A stretch of DNA of 64,000 nt from Thioalkalivibrio paradoxus (GTDB lineage: Bacteria; Pseudomonadota; Gammaproteobacteria; Ectothiorhodospirales; Ectothiorhodospiraceae): positions 1 through 64,000 of the forward strand of contig JAABSC010000001.1 in the NCBI GenBank assembly GCA_011390565.1. The letters run 5' to 3'. A model generated the notes under the pieces. The model was not told where the DNA came from and made no database searches. It saw only the letters and a program-made list of their open reading frames with translations. Shown in pieces: positions 34,829-42,698 of this stretch. Position 1 is the first letter of the stretch. Every line of letters starts with the position of its first letter. Made by a program: the position numbers and the translations under genes.

Positions 34829-35257
34829 ATGCTTGAACGCCTGCCGGAATTCCTCGGTAATCATCCCCTGCTGACCGGCGCCCTGATCGCGGTCATCGCC
34901 CTTATCCTCTATACCGAGTTTCAGCGCCTTACGCGGAAGTACCGCGCACTGCCGCCCACGGAAGCGGTGCGTGTGATGAACCAGGAAGGCGCGCTGGTTC
35001 TGGACGTTCGGGAAGACAACGAATTCACGGGTGGGCGCATCGCGGGTGCCCGGCATATTCCCCTGGGCGTTCTCAAGAAACGGGTGCCGGACATCGAACG
35101 CTACAAGGAATCCCCCGTACTGGTGTACTGCCGCAGCGGCGCGCGCTCGGCGGTGGCGGCCTCGCAGCTGGTCGCGGCGGGGTTCACCGACGTGACCAAC
35201 CTCCAGGGTGGGATTCAGGCCTGGCAATCGGCCGGCCTGCCGGTGAAAAAGAAGTAG
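34829..35257 (+). CDS. Membrane-anchored rhodanese-like protein (YibN family)
   Basis: Rhodanese domains transfer sulfane sulfur through a persulfide. The 142-residue product has one N-terminal membrane helix (about 13-30) and a single rhodanese domain. The active-site cysteine is C101 in VLVYCRSGARSA, with DVREDNEFTGGRIAGARHIPL upstream. It lies directly before grxC and secB, the same order as yibN-grxC-secB in E. coli. Confidence 0.92.
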   Translation: MLERLPEFLGNHPLLTGALIAVIALILYTEFQRLTRKYRALPPTEAVRVMNQEGALVLDVREDNEFTGGRIAGARHIPLGVLKKRVPDIERYKESPVLVYCRSGARSAVAASQLVAAGFTDVTNLQGGIQAWQSAGLPVKKK

Positions 35258-35264
35258 TTCATCC

Positions 35265-35534
35265 ATGCGCTTCCAGGTGTACCTCACGGAGTTCTGCCCC
35301 TACTGCGTGATGGCACGACAGCTGCTCGAGCAGCTCGACTATGCGTTCGATGAGATCCGTGTGGATCTCGATCACGATGAACGACGCGTGATGCAGGAAC
35401 GGTCCGGGCGCACCTCGGTTCCCCAGATCTTCCTGGGCGCCACGCATATCGGCGGCTACGACGACCTGTCCGCCATGCACCGCTCGGGGGCGCTGGCACG
35501 CCTGGTGGCGGAGGCAGCGGGAGACACGACGTGA
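35265..35534 (+). CDS. grxC: Glutaredoxin 3
   Basis: Glutaredoxin reduces disulfides and glutathionylated proteins. The 89-residue protein has the dithiol site CPYC at 11-14 and the glutathione-binding segments TSVPQIFLG and GGYDDL. The length is usual for GrxC. Its stop overlaps the thioredoxin start (GTGA). Confidence 0.95.
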   Translation: MRFQVYLTEFCPYCVMARQLLEQLDYAFDEIRVDLDHDERRVMQERSGRTSVPQIFLGATHIGGYDDLSAMHRSGALARLVAEAAGDTT

Positions 35535-35971
35535 GCGCGTCGGACGCCGTGCACCGGGTCTGCCCGCACTGCGGGCAGGTCAACCGCCTGCCGGATGCCA
35601 AGGCAGCCGAGGGCCGTTGCGGAGCCTGCCGGAGGCCCCTGTTTTCCTCCGAGCCGACCGCGGTGGATCTGCCCCGACTCGAGCGGTTCATCGCGCGCGA
35701 CCAGCGGCCGGTGCTGGTCGATTTCTGGGCGCCGTGGTGCGCGCCCTGCCGCATGATGGCCCCTCAATTCGTCGCGGCGGCACGGGAGCTGGAGCCTGGC
35801 ATAAGACTGCTCAAACTCGATACCGAGGCCGATCCGGATGCCGGCGCACGTTTCGGCATCCGGGGCATCCCGACCCTGATCCTGTTCCAGAACGGACGGG
35901 AGCAGGCGCGCCAGAGCGGCGCCCTGTCCTCGGGTGATATCGTCGCCTGGACCCGTCAGGCGGCCCGCTGA
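35531..35971 (+). CDS. trxC: Thioredoxin 2 (zinc-finger thioredoxin)
   Basis: TrxC is an oxidative-stress thioredoxin with an extra zinc-binding N-terminus. The 146-residue product has four N-terminal cysteines, C11, C14, C30 and C33, in two CxxC pairs. The thioredoxin fold has the active site WCAPC (C70, C73) and the cis-proline segment GIRGIPTLI. It starts with GTG overlapping grxC by four bases. Its place between grxC and secB makes a compact thiol-handling group. Confidence 0.94.
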   Translation: MSASDAVHRVCPHCGQVNRLPDAKAAEGRCGACRRPLFSSEPTAVDLPRLERFIARDQRPVLVDFWAPWCAPCRMMAPQFVAAARELEPGIRLLKLDTEADPDAGARFGIRGIPTLILFQNGREQARQSGALSSGDIVAWTRQAAR

Positions 35972-36031
35972 ACCTCCGCTGGTCGCGGTCCCGCGACCAA
36001 CCTCATTCATCCCGGACCACGAGACGACGAC

Positions 36032-36535
36032 ATGGCTGAACAGAAACCCAATTCCGGTGCAGAACCGAATCAGGGCCCCGACTTCGCGATTCAGAAGATC
36101 TACATCAAGGACCTCTCGTTCGAGGCACCGGCCTCGCCCGGCGTCTTCCTCAAGGAGTGGAAAGCCGAGACCAACGTGCAGCTGAACACCAAGGCCCGTG
36201 CCCTGAACGAGCAGGAAGGCATCTATGAAGTGACGCTGGGCCTGACCGTCACCACGTCCTCCGCGCCGGACGAGACCGCCTATCTTGTGGAGATCCAGCA
36301 GGCCGGGGTCTTCGTGGCCCGCGGTTTCCCTCCCGAGCAGCGCGATCACCTGCTCGGCGCCTATTGCCCCAACATGCTGTTCCCCTTCGCCCGCGAAGTC
36401 GTTGCGGACCTGGTGCTGAAAGGCGGATTCCCGCAGATGCTGCTGCAACCGGTGAATTTCGACGCCCTCTACGCGCAGCACCAACAGGAAAAGCAGGGCG
36501 CAGCGGCGGACCAGCCCGGTTCGGGCACGGCCTGA
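36032..36535 (+). CDS. secB: Protein-export chaperone SecB
   Basis: SecB keeps precursors unfolded and hands them to SecA. The 167-residue product has the family core FAIQKIYIKDLSFEAPASPGVF at about 19-40 and SecA-contact residues in GVFVARGFPPEQRDHLLGAYCPNMLFPFAREV. The C-terminus is Gln-rich and disordered, as is usual. It lies between trxC and gpsA. Confidence 0.96.
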   Translation: MAEQKPNSGAEPNQGPDFAIQKIYIKDLSFEAPASPGVFLKEWKAETNVQLNTKARALNEQEGIYEVTLGLTVTTSSAPDETAYLVEIQQAGVFVARGFPPEQRDHLLGAYCPNMLFPFAREVVADLVLKGGFPQMLLQPVNFDALYAQHQQEKQGAAADQPGSGTA

Positions 36536-36557
36536 CCGCTGCACTGCGAGCGATGTC

Positions 36558-37589
36558 GTGACGACGCCAGGCGATTCCCCCAGGATCTGTGTCCTGGGTG
36601 CCGGTTCCTGGGGAACCGCTCTCGCGATTCATGCGGCGCGCATGCACCCGGACGTCGTGCTCTGGGGTCGTGACCCCGGACACGCGGCGGTGCTCGAGCG
36701 CAGCCGCGAGAACGCCCGGTATCTCCCTGGTGTACCCCTGCCCACGAACCTGCGGATCACGGCGGACCGGGAGGGCGCCGTGGCCGCGCGTGATCTGATC
36801 CTGGTCGTGGTGCCGACGAGCGGCTTCCGGGAGACGGTGCGCTGGGTGGCGCCGCTGCTCCAGCCCTGGCAGCGTGTTGCCTGGGCCACCAAGGGCCTGG
36901 AGATGTCGACGGGTTCCTGGCTGCACGAGGTGTTGCAGGAAGAATTGCCGGGGCAACCGGCCGCAGTGCTCTCCGGGCCGTCATTTGCCGGCGAGGTCGC
37001 GCGGGAACAGCCGACGGCGCTGACCATTGCCACCGGGGACCCGGCTCTCGCGGCGCTGGTGGCGCGGGCGTTTCATGGCCGGGCCATGCGTCTCTACCGG
37101 AACAGTGACGTGCTGGGCGTCGGGCTTGGGGGCGCGTTCAAGAACGTACTGGCCATCGCGGCCGGCATCTCCGATGGTGCTGGGTTTGGCGCGAACGCCC
37201 GGGCGGCGCTGATGACCCGGGGCCTGGCGGAACTGCAGCGTCTCGGCCGGGCGGTGGGAGCCCGTTCCGAGACGCTCACGGGCCTCTCCGGTCTGGGCGA
37301 CCTCGTGCTTACCTGCACCGATGACCAATCCCGCAACCGCCGCCTCGGTCTGTATCTGGGACAGGGTTTCGATCTGGACACCGCAAAGGCGCGCATCGGC
37401 CAGGCCGTCGAGGGAGCGGAGACCGCGCGGGTCGCGGTGGCCAAGGCCGCCGCGGCCGGTGTGGAAATGCCGATCTGCGCCGAAGTGCACGCCGTGCTGT
37501 ACCAGGGGCGCCCCGTGCGCGAGGCGGTGCGCCGCTTGCTCGAGCGGGATCCCGTCGCCGAGGACGGACAGGCGTTCGGGAGGGGCTGA
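36558..37589 (+). CDS. gpsA: Glycerol-3-phosphate dehydrogenase [NAD(P)+]
   Basis: GpsA makes sn-glycerol-3-phosphate for phospholipids. The 343-residue protein starts with the NAD-binding ICVLGAGSWGTALA near 10-23. The catalytic lysine region is GGAFKNVLAIAAG, with GLSGLGDLVLTC downstream. The start is GTG. The last codons (QAFGRG) and the stop lie inside the left end of a repeat element that is shared with an unrelated locus at 47546, so the C-terminal tail is partly repeat-derived. Confidence 0.96.
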   Translation: MTTPGDSPRICVLGAGSWGTALAIHAARMHPDVVLWGRDPGHAAVLERSRENARYLPGVPLPTNLRITADREGAVAARDLILVVVPTSGFRETVRWVAPLLQPWQRVAWATKGLEMSTGSWLHEVLQEELPGQPAAVLSGPSFAGEVAREQPTALTIATGDPALAALVARAFHGRAMRLYRNSDVLGVGLGGAFKNVLAIAAGISDGAGFGANARAALMTRGLAELQRLGRAVGARSETLTGLSGLGDLVLTCTDDQSRNRRLGLYLGQGFDLDTAKARIGQAVEGAETARVAVAKAAAAGVEMPICAEVHAVLYQGRPVREAVRRLLERDPVAEDGQAFGRG

Positions 37590-37704
37590 GCCCGCGAGGC
37601 CTCCGTCCGCGGGTGTCGGCAGCAGGGATGCTGCCGTCAAGCCTCCAGGGATGGATTCACGGCGTCCTGCGGACAGAGGCCTCGCGGGCTCAGCGACCCC
37701 CGGT
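37571..37704. repeat. Variable-arm hairpin element, copy A
   Basis: A shared left flank GGCGTTCGGGAGGGG (37571-37585) leads into a left arm at 37585-37613. A 52-base core follows at 37614-37665, and then a right arm at 37666-37694 that matches the left arm's complement at 27 of 29 bases. CGACCCCCGG comes at the right end. Copy B at 47546-47675 has the same flanks, a core differing at three of 52 bases, and entirely different arms that also pair. The left end overlaps the gpsA stop codon. Confidence 0.8.
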
Positions 37705-37728
37705 GGCCTTGGCAGCACGCGGTTTCGG

Positions 37729-38205
37729 TCAATTGGGCGTTCGGCCGGCCCCGGGGTAGCCGAGCTGCCGCCAGGCCTCGTAGATCATCACGGCGGCGGC
37801 GTTGGAGAGATTCAGGCTGCGGCTGTCCGGTCGCATTGGCAAGCGCAGGCGCCGGTCGGGTGGGAGGCGCTCCAGGACTGCGTCGGGGAGCCCCCGCGTT
37901 TCGGGGCCCAACAGGAAGCCGTCGCCGGAAGCGAACGCGGGGGCGCTGTGGGCGCGCGTGGCCCGCGTGGTCAGCGCGAACAGGCGGTGGATCCCTGACG
38001 ATTCCAGGCAGGCGTCGAGGCTGGCATACTCTTCGACCTGAGCAAATTCCCGATAATCCAGTCCGGCCCGGCGCAAGCGCCGCTCGTCCAGCGTGAATCC
38101 CAAGGGGTGAACGAGGTGCAGCCGGGCGCCGGTATTGGCGGCAAGACGGATGATGTTGCCGGTATTCGGCGGTATCTCCGGTTCATAGAGGACGATATGC
38201 AACAT
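37729..38205 (-). CDS. trmL: tRNA (cytidine(34)-2'-O)-methyltransferase TrmL
   Basis: TrmL methylates the ribose of wobble C34 or cmnm5U34 in tRNA-Leu. The 158-residue SPOUT protein starts [23 protein letters not shown]. The knotted SAM site contains [10 protein letters not shown] and the C-terminal region [26 protein letters not shown]. The frame is open 52 codons upstream, but that part lies within the divergent gene and does not match. Its start codon overlaps that of the pyrD-like gene on the other strand. Confidence 0.94.
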   Translation of the reverse strand: MLHIVLYEPEIPPNTGNIIRLAANTGARLHLVHPLGFTLDERRLRRAGLDYREFAQVEEYASLDACLESSGIHRLFALTTRATRAHSAPAFASGDGFLLGPETRGLPDAVLERLPPDRRLRLPMRPDSRSLNLSNAAAVMIYEAWRQLGYPGAGRTPN

Positions 38206-39193
38206 GGCTGAACATCCCGCGGATCCACGCCTGCAGATCGATTTCTGCGGCCTGCCGTTCCACACCCCGCTGGTGCTGCTGTCCGGCTGTGTCGGCTTTG
38301 GCGAGGAATATACGCGTGTCGCCGGTTTTTCCAACCGCGACGCCGGGGCCGTCTGCCTCAAGGGGACGACCGGCGACGCCCGTCTCGGTAACCAGCCGCA
38401 CCGTGTCTACGAGACGCCGGATGGCATGCTGAACGCGATCGGCCTGCAGAACCCGGGCGTGGATCACGTGGTCGACCGTATCCTGCCCACGCTGGACTTT
38501 TCCGAGACCCGGTTCATTGCCAACGTGTCCGGATCGACCATCGAGGAGTACGTTGCGGTCACGCGGCGTTTCGAGGAATCGCCGATCGACGCGATCGAGA
38601 TCAACATCTCCTGTCCGAACGTGAAGGAAGGCGGCGTGGCCTTCGGCAACGATCCGGACATGTCCGCGCGCGTGGTCGAAGCCTGCCGTGCGGTGACCTC
38701 GAAACCGATCATCACCAAGCTGTCGCCGAACCAGACCGACATCGCCGAGAACGCCCGGCGCTGTATCGAGGCGGGCACCGACGGTTTCGCGGTGATCAAC
38801 ACCCTGATGGGCATGGCGGTGGACATCGAACGCCGTGAGGCGGTGATCGGCAACAACCAGGGCGGCCTCTCAGGCCCCGCGATCAAGCCGATTGCGTTAC
38901 TGAAGGTGCAGCAGGTGTACCAGGTTGCGGCGCCGCACGGCGTCCCGATCATCGGTCAGGGTGGCGTTTTGAATGCCCAGGACGCGCTGGAATTCATCAT
39001 CGCTGGCGCAACGGCGGTGGGTGTGGGTACCGGGCTTTTCTACGACCCGCTGTGTCTGCCCAAGATGCTGGCCGGCATGAGCGATTACCTGGACCGACAC
39101 GGTATCGCCAGAATCGGCGACCTCACCGGCACCCTGCGCCTGCACGGCCACGTCTCCGCCTGCGACCTCCCGCCCGCCGCGCAAGCCCAGTAG
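38204..39193 (+). CDS. pyrD: Dihydroorotate dehydrogenase, class 1 (PyrD-like)
   Basis: The enzyme oxidises dihydroorotate to orotate in pyrimidine synthesis and carries FMN. The 329-residue barrel has [14 protein letters not shown] near 74-87 and the class 1 active-site cysteine in [15 protein letters not shown] (C137). It also has [17 protein letters not shown] and the FMN loop [21 protein letters not shown]. Class 1 enzymes use a cysteine base; the membrane-bound class 2 usual in gammaproteobacteria has serine. No pyrK partner is adjacent. A related dihydropyrimidine or other FMN dehydrogenase cannot be excluded. Confidence 0.82.
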   Translation: MAEHPADPRLQIDFCGLPFHTPLVLLSGCVGFGEEYTRVAGFSNRDAGAVCLKGTTGDARLGNQPHRVYETPDGMLNAIGLQNPGVDHVVDRILPTLDFSETRFIANVSGSTIEEYVAVTRRFEESPIDAIEINISCPNVKEGGVAFGNDPDMSARVVEACRAVTSKPIITKLSPNQTDIAENARRCIEAGTDGFAVINTLMGMAVDIERREAVIGNNQGGLSGPAIKPIALLKVQQVYQVAAPHGVPIIGQGGVLNAQDALEFIIAGATAVGVGTGLFYDPLCLPKMLAGMSDYLDRHGIARIGDLTGTLRLHGHVSACDLPPAAQAQ

Positions 39194-39203
39194 AAAAGGT
39201 TGG

Positions 39204-39282
39204 CCGCGGAAGGACACGGAAGAATACAGACATGACAAGGAAATTCAGGCTCCTTTCCGTGTGTTTCCGTGTCCTTCCGTGG
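39204..39282. repeat. Dispersed palindromic repeat, copy 2
   Basis: CCGCGGAAGGACACGGAA at the left pairs with TTCCGTGTCCTTCCGTGG at the right, the best conserved of three copies. It lies between the convergent pyrD-like gene and ntrC, where it could end transcription from both sides. Confidence 0.75.
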
Positions 39283-39297
39283 CGATGACGCTCTAAG

Positions 39298-40734
39298 TCA
39301 AAGGCTCTCCTGGCGGTCCAGGCCGAGTTCCTGGATCTTGCGCGTCAGCGTGTTGCGGCCCCAGCCCAGCAGAGCCGCGGCCTGCTGCCGATGGCCGTCG
39401 GTCATCACCAGCGCCTCCTGTATGAGCGTGCGCTCGAACTGCGGTTGCACGACCGCGAGCACGTCGCGCGAACCCTGACGCCAGTGATCGCGCGCCTTGT
39501 CGGCAAGGTCGCGGGTCCAGTCCCGTGTCGATGCAGGCCGACCGATTCCGGCCGGCGACTCGCCTGAAGGCCGCTCACGGAGTTCAGGGGGCAGATCCTC
39601 GAGATGCACTTCGCGTCCCGAGGCCATCACGGTCAGCCAGCGGCAGGTGTTCTCGAGCTGCCGGACGTTGCCGGGCCAGCGCATGGCCTGAAGTTCCGTG
39701 ATGACGTCCGGACGCATGATCTTCGGCTCGACGGCCAGATCACGCGCGGCCTCCGCCATGAAGTGGCGGATCAGCAGCGGGATGTCCTGAGACCGCTCGC
39801 GCAGCGATGGAACATGGATGCGGATCACGTTCAGGCGGTGAAAAAGGTCTTCCCGGAACAGCCCGGTTGCCACGCGGTCCTCGAGGTTCTGATGCGTCGC
39901 CGCAATGATGCGCACGTCGACGTGAATCGGCGTATGTCCCCCGACGCGGTAGAACGTGCCGTCGGAGAGCACGCGCAGCAGCCGCGTCTGAAGATCGAAA
40001 GGCATGTCGCCGATTTCATCGAGGAACAGTGTGCCCCCGTCGGCCTGTTCGAAGCGGCCCTTGCGGGCCTGATTCGCCCCGGTGAACGCGCCGCGCTCGT
40101 GGCCGAAAAGCTCGCTTTCGAGCAGATCCTTCGGGATCGCGGCGGTATTCAGCGCGATCAGGGGCTGTTTGGCCCGCGGACTGTGCTGATGCAGGGCCCG
40201 TGCAACGAGTTCCTTGCCGGTGCCCGATTCGCCGTTCACCAGGACGGTGATGTTGGAACGGGACAGCCGGCCGATCGCCCGGAAAAGATCCTGCATCGCC
40301 GGGGCTTCGCCGATGAGTGTGGTGTGGAGTTCGTCATCTTTCGTGCCGCCCGTCGGACGGCTCTCCCGCCGTGCCTGTAACGCCCGCTGCACCAGGCTGA
40401 CCGCTTCGTCCAGGTCGAAGGGCTTGGGCAGGTATTCGAACGCACCGGTCTGATACGCGGAGACGGCGCTCTCCAGATCGGAAAAGGCCGTCATGATGAT
40501 GATCGGCGGTGGGTCCGGCCGTTCGCGCACCCGCGCCAGGAAGTCCAGGCCGTTCAGGCCCGGCATGCGGATATCGGCAACGATGGTGTCGGGCGCCCCC
40601 TCCTCTTCGAGCGCCTTCCAGGCCGCGTCCGCGGATTCGAAGCCACGGGCCTGGAGGCCGGCGCGGTCCAGCGCGCGTTCGAGGACCCAGCGGATCGAGT
40701 CGTCATCATCGATGACCCAGATGATGGGGTTCAT
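39298..40734 (-). CDS. ntrC: Nitrogen regulation response regulator NtrC
   Basis: NtrC is the sigma54-dependent activator of nitrogen-limitation genes. The 478-residue protein has a receiver domain with phospho-acceptor D54 (VADIRMPGLNG) and a AAA+ domain with Walker A GESGTGKE at 168-175 and the sigma54-contact loop GAFTGA at 215-220. A C-terminal Fis-type helix-turn-helix (TDGHRQQAAALLGWGRNTLTRKIQEL) completes it. Its start overlaps the ntrB stop (ATGA). A consensus NtrC site lies upstream of ntrB, which suggests autoregulation. Confidence 0.97.
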   Translation of the reverse strand: MNPIIWVIDDDDSIRWVLERALDRAGLQARGFESADAAWKALEEEGAPDTIVADIRMPGLNGLDFLARVRERPDPPPIIIMTAFSDLESAVSAYQTGAFEYLPKPFDLDEAVSLVQRALQARRESRPTGGTKDDELHTTLIGEAPAMQDLFRAIGRLSRSNITVLVNGESGTGKELVARALHQHSPRAKQPLIALNTAAIPKDLLESELFGHERGAFTGANQARKGRFEQADGGTLFLDEIGDMPFDLQTRLLRVLSDGTFYRVGGHTPIHVDVRIIAATHQNLEDRVATGLFREDLFHRLNVIRIHVPSLRERSQDIPLLIRHFMAEAARDLAVEPKIMRPDVITELQAMRWPGNVRQLENTCRWLTVMASGREVHLEDLPPELRERPSGESPAGIGRPASTRDWTRDLADKARDHWRQGSRDVLAVVQPQFERTLIQEALVMTDGHRQQAAALLGWGRNTLTRKIQELGLDRQESL

Positions 40735-41813
40735 GGCGAGCTCTCCAGAGGTAGCAGGACATCAAAAGAGGTACACCCGGGCCGGGAATGGCATTCGATC
40801 AGACCATTGTTCAGCTGAACGAGGCTCTGGGCGATCGGCAGCCCGAGACCCGTGCCGGCGGCCCGGCCAGTGACCATGGGAAAGAAAATGCGTTCGCGAA
40901 TCTCATCCGGGATGCCGGGGCCGTTGTCGCGGACCCGCAGACGGGCCACCAGGCGGTGCCGATGGCCGGAAATCGTGTATTGGCGAAGTACGCGCGTCAT
41001 CAGCCGGATCTCCCCGTGATCCCCGAGCGCCTGCACCGCGTTCTGCACCAGGTTCAGGATCGCCTGGACGAGCATGTCCCGATCGGCGACCAGTTCCGGA
41101 ATGCTGGGGTCATAGTCGTTGGTGACGCGCAGCCCCAGGGGCAGCTGCACGCTCACCAGTTCCCGTACGTGCTCCAGCACCTCGTGGACGTTCACCCGTT
41201 CCCGTTTGGGAAGGCTGCTCGGACCCAGCATGCGGTCGACCAGCGCACGGAGGCGGTCCGCCTCGCGAATGATGATGCGCGTGTAATCCCGCAATGCCGG
41301 GTCACTCACCTCGCTGGCCAGGAGCTGTGCCGCACCGCGCAGCCCGCCGAGCGGGTTCTTGATCTCGTGGGCCAGGCCCCGGGTGACGGCGCGGGTGATG
41401 GTCTGCTGCTGGACCAAGTGGTCCTCCTGGGTGATTCGCTGCTGGCGATCGATCGCGATGAGCTCCAGCAGCAGGCGCGCGCCAGTCGGGTTCTCGCGCA
41501 GCGGGGAGAGGACCATGTCGCCGAGAAACGCGGGAGCGCGTCTGGGGTGCAACTTCTGGCCCCGGAGCGTGATCGGTTGTTCGAGCGTCAGCGCGTACTG
41601 GAATTGCTGGTTCAGGTTCCGGTCGACCCGAAGCCACTGGCCCAGCAGGCCACCGACCGCACGGTCACGACTGAGCCCCAGCAGAATCTCGGCGGCGGAA
41701 TTGATCGCGATCAGTCGCAGCTGCGCGTCCGTGACCAGCACCGCGGTGGAGAGGTCGTCCCACCAGGAATAATGGTTCTGGTAGTTCAGGGCCGGCTCGA
41801 CGGAGGCATTCAT
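40731..41813 (-). CDS. ntrB: Nitrogen regulation sensor histidine kinase NtrB
   Basis: NtrB phosphorylates or dephosphorylates NtrC under control of PII. The 360-residue cytoplasmic kinase has a PAS domain (about 20-125), the H-box RGLAHEIKNPLGGLRGAAQLL with H149, the N-box ILNLVQNAVQAL and the G-boxes RDNGPGIPDEIRERIFFP and GTGLGLPIAQSLV. No membrane segment is seen, as expected. No clear ribosome site precedes the ATG, and a sigma54-type promoter ends only about 14 bases before it. Confidence 0.96.
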   Translation of the reverse strand: MNASVEPALNYQNHYSWWDDLSTAVLVTDAQLRLIAINSAAEILLGLSRDRAVGGLLGQWLRVDRNLNQQFQYALTLEQPITLRGQKLHPRRAPAFLGDMVLSPLRENPTGARLLLELIAIDRQQRITQEDHLVQQQTITRAVTRGLAHEIKNPLGGLRGAAQLLASEVSDPALRDYTRIIIREADRLRALVDRMLGPSSLPKRERVNVHEVLEHVRELVSVQLPLGLRVTNDYDPSIPELVADRDMLVQAILNLVQNAVQALGDHGEIRLMTRVLRQYTISGHRHRLVARLRVRDNGPGIPDEIRERIFFPMVTGRAAGTGLGLPIAQSLVQLNNGLIECHSRPGCTSFDVLLPLESSP

Positions 41814-41827
41814 CGGGTAGGGTTAAA

Positions 41828-41842
41828 GCAGGAATTGCGCCA
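41828..41842 (-). promoter_or_regulatory. Putative sigma54 promoter of ntrBC
   Basis: On the minus strand TGGCGCAATTCCTGCTTT has the GG-N10-GC spacing of sigma54 promoters. The -12 GC lies about 15 bases before the ntrB start codon, so the transcript would be almost leaderless. It stands about 100 bases downstream of the NtrC site. Confidence 0.5.
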
Positions 41843-41928
41843 GAGGTGGGCGCGCGGGGCAAGGCCAGCCGGTTCTGCGGAAAATAGGGGTCGCTGTCGC
41901 CCATGCTCGGTGCGCATGGCGTTAATGT

Positions 41929-41945
41929 AGCACTATATTGGTGCA
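41929..41945. promoter_or_regulatory. Consensus NtrC-binding site
   Basis: AGCACTATATTGGTGCA matches the high-affinity NtrC enhancer sequence known from the enteric glnA promoter, as I recall it. It lies about 116-132 bases upstream of ntrB, the normal distance for a sigma54 enhancer. A weaker GGTGCGCAT-type half site lies about 20 bases to the left. Confidence 0.8.
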
Positions 41946-41981
41946 AGCAGCAGGCCGGCGTGCACTGATTTTGGGCTTTTC

Positions 41982-42314
41982 TCAGCGCCGTCCCCGGCGG
42001 TCCCTCAGGAACTCCGGCTCGACTTCACCCGTGTCCTCGACGGCCGGTTCGCGTTCCGCAGAGGGTGTCTCGGGTTCGGGTGGCGGTCTCACCGGGCGGC
42101 GCAGGATTTCCTCGGCGTCGGGCAGCGGCAGCGCGCCCATCGGTGGCTGCACCTCGACCCGCTCCGCGGGGCGACTCTGCGGCGGGCGGTCACCGAAGTA
42201 GACCGACCCGTCCTCGCCCACCCAGCGGTAAATCTCGGTGCCCAGCGCCGGAGCTGCCACAAGCGCGCCGGCCAGCAGTGGCGCAACGTAGCGGTGCAGT
42301 GCCCTTTTCACCAT
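41982..42314 (-). CDS. DUF4124 domain envelope protein
   Basis: The 110-residue product has a signal peptide (KRALHRYVAPLLAGALVAAPALG). The short DUF4124 domain follows with the hallmark TEIYRWVGEDGSVYFGDRPP. The rest is proline- and glutamate-rich and probably disordered. Function is unknown; these proteins are exported and common in gammaproteobacteria, often beside glnA or ntrBC. The start overlaps the end of the DUF2782 gene by seven bases. Confidence 0.85.
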   Translation of the reverse strand: MVKRALHRYVAPLLAGALVAAPALGTEIYRWVGEDGSVYFGDRPPQSRPAERVEVQPPMGALPLPDAEEILRRPVRPPPEPETPSAEREPAVEDTGEVEPEFLRDRRGRR

Positions 42315-42697
42315 TGGAACAGAATCCATTGTGGCGCAATGAAATTCGGCCCCAGTCGGTTTCGGCGGGTGTCCATCTGGCCGTCGCCGGTCGAGTCGAT
42401 CAGGTAGTAGGGGCGCCCGACACGGGGGATGACCTCGACCATGAACAGGCGACCCCCGATCCGATACTCACGGATCATCGCGTCGGGGCGCTCGATCAGG
42501 GTGATGTCGGCCTCCTCGAGGAGTTGCTGCTGCCGTGCCCGCTCGTCGAGCACCGGAGGGGGCGCGTCCTCCAGCATTTCGGGGTCGTACGCCTCATCCG
42601 GGATCTCCGGCGGGGGCGGCACATCGGCCAGATCCTGGCCATGGGCCAACGGCGCGAAGAACAGACCCATCAGGGCGGCAACCATGAACCAGCGCAT
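42308..42697 (-). CDS. DUF2782 domain envelope protein
   Basis: The 129-residue product has a cleavable signal (MRWFMVAALMGLFFAPLAHG). An acidic, proline-rich linker follows, then the conserved DUF2782 core ADITLIERPDAMIREYRIGGRLFMVEVIPRVGRPYYLID, ending APQWILFQW. Function is unknown. It lies next to polA and the LOG-family gene, the usual neighbourhood of this family. Confidence 0.85.
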   Translation of the reverse strand: MRWFMVAALMGLFFAPLAHGQDLADVPPPPEIPDEAYDPEMLEDAPPPVLDERARQQQLLEEADITLIERPDAMIREYRIGGRLFMVEVIPRVGRPYYLIDSTGDGQMDTRRNRLGPNFIAPQWILFQW

Positions 42698-42698
42698 G

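Noticed and set aside
37629..37700. Short peptide frame MLPSSLQ... shared by both variable-arm hairpin cores
   Set aside because: Two of the three core differences change residues and no ribosome site at proper spacing precedes the ATG; a hairpin function explains the conservation better.
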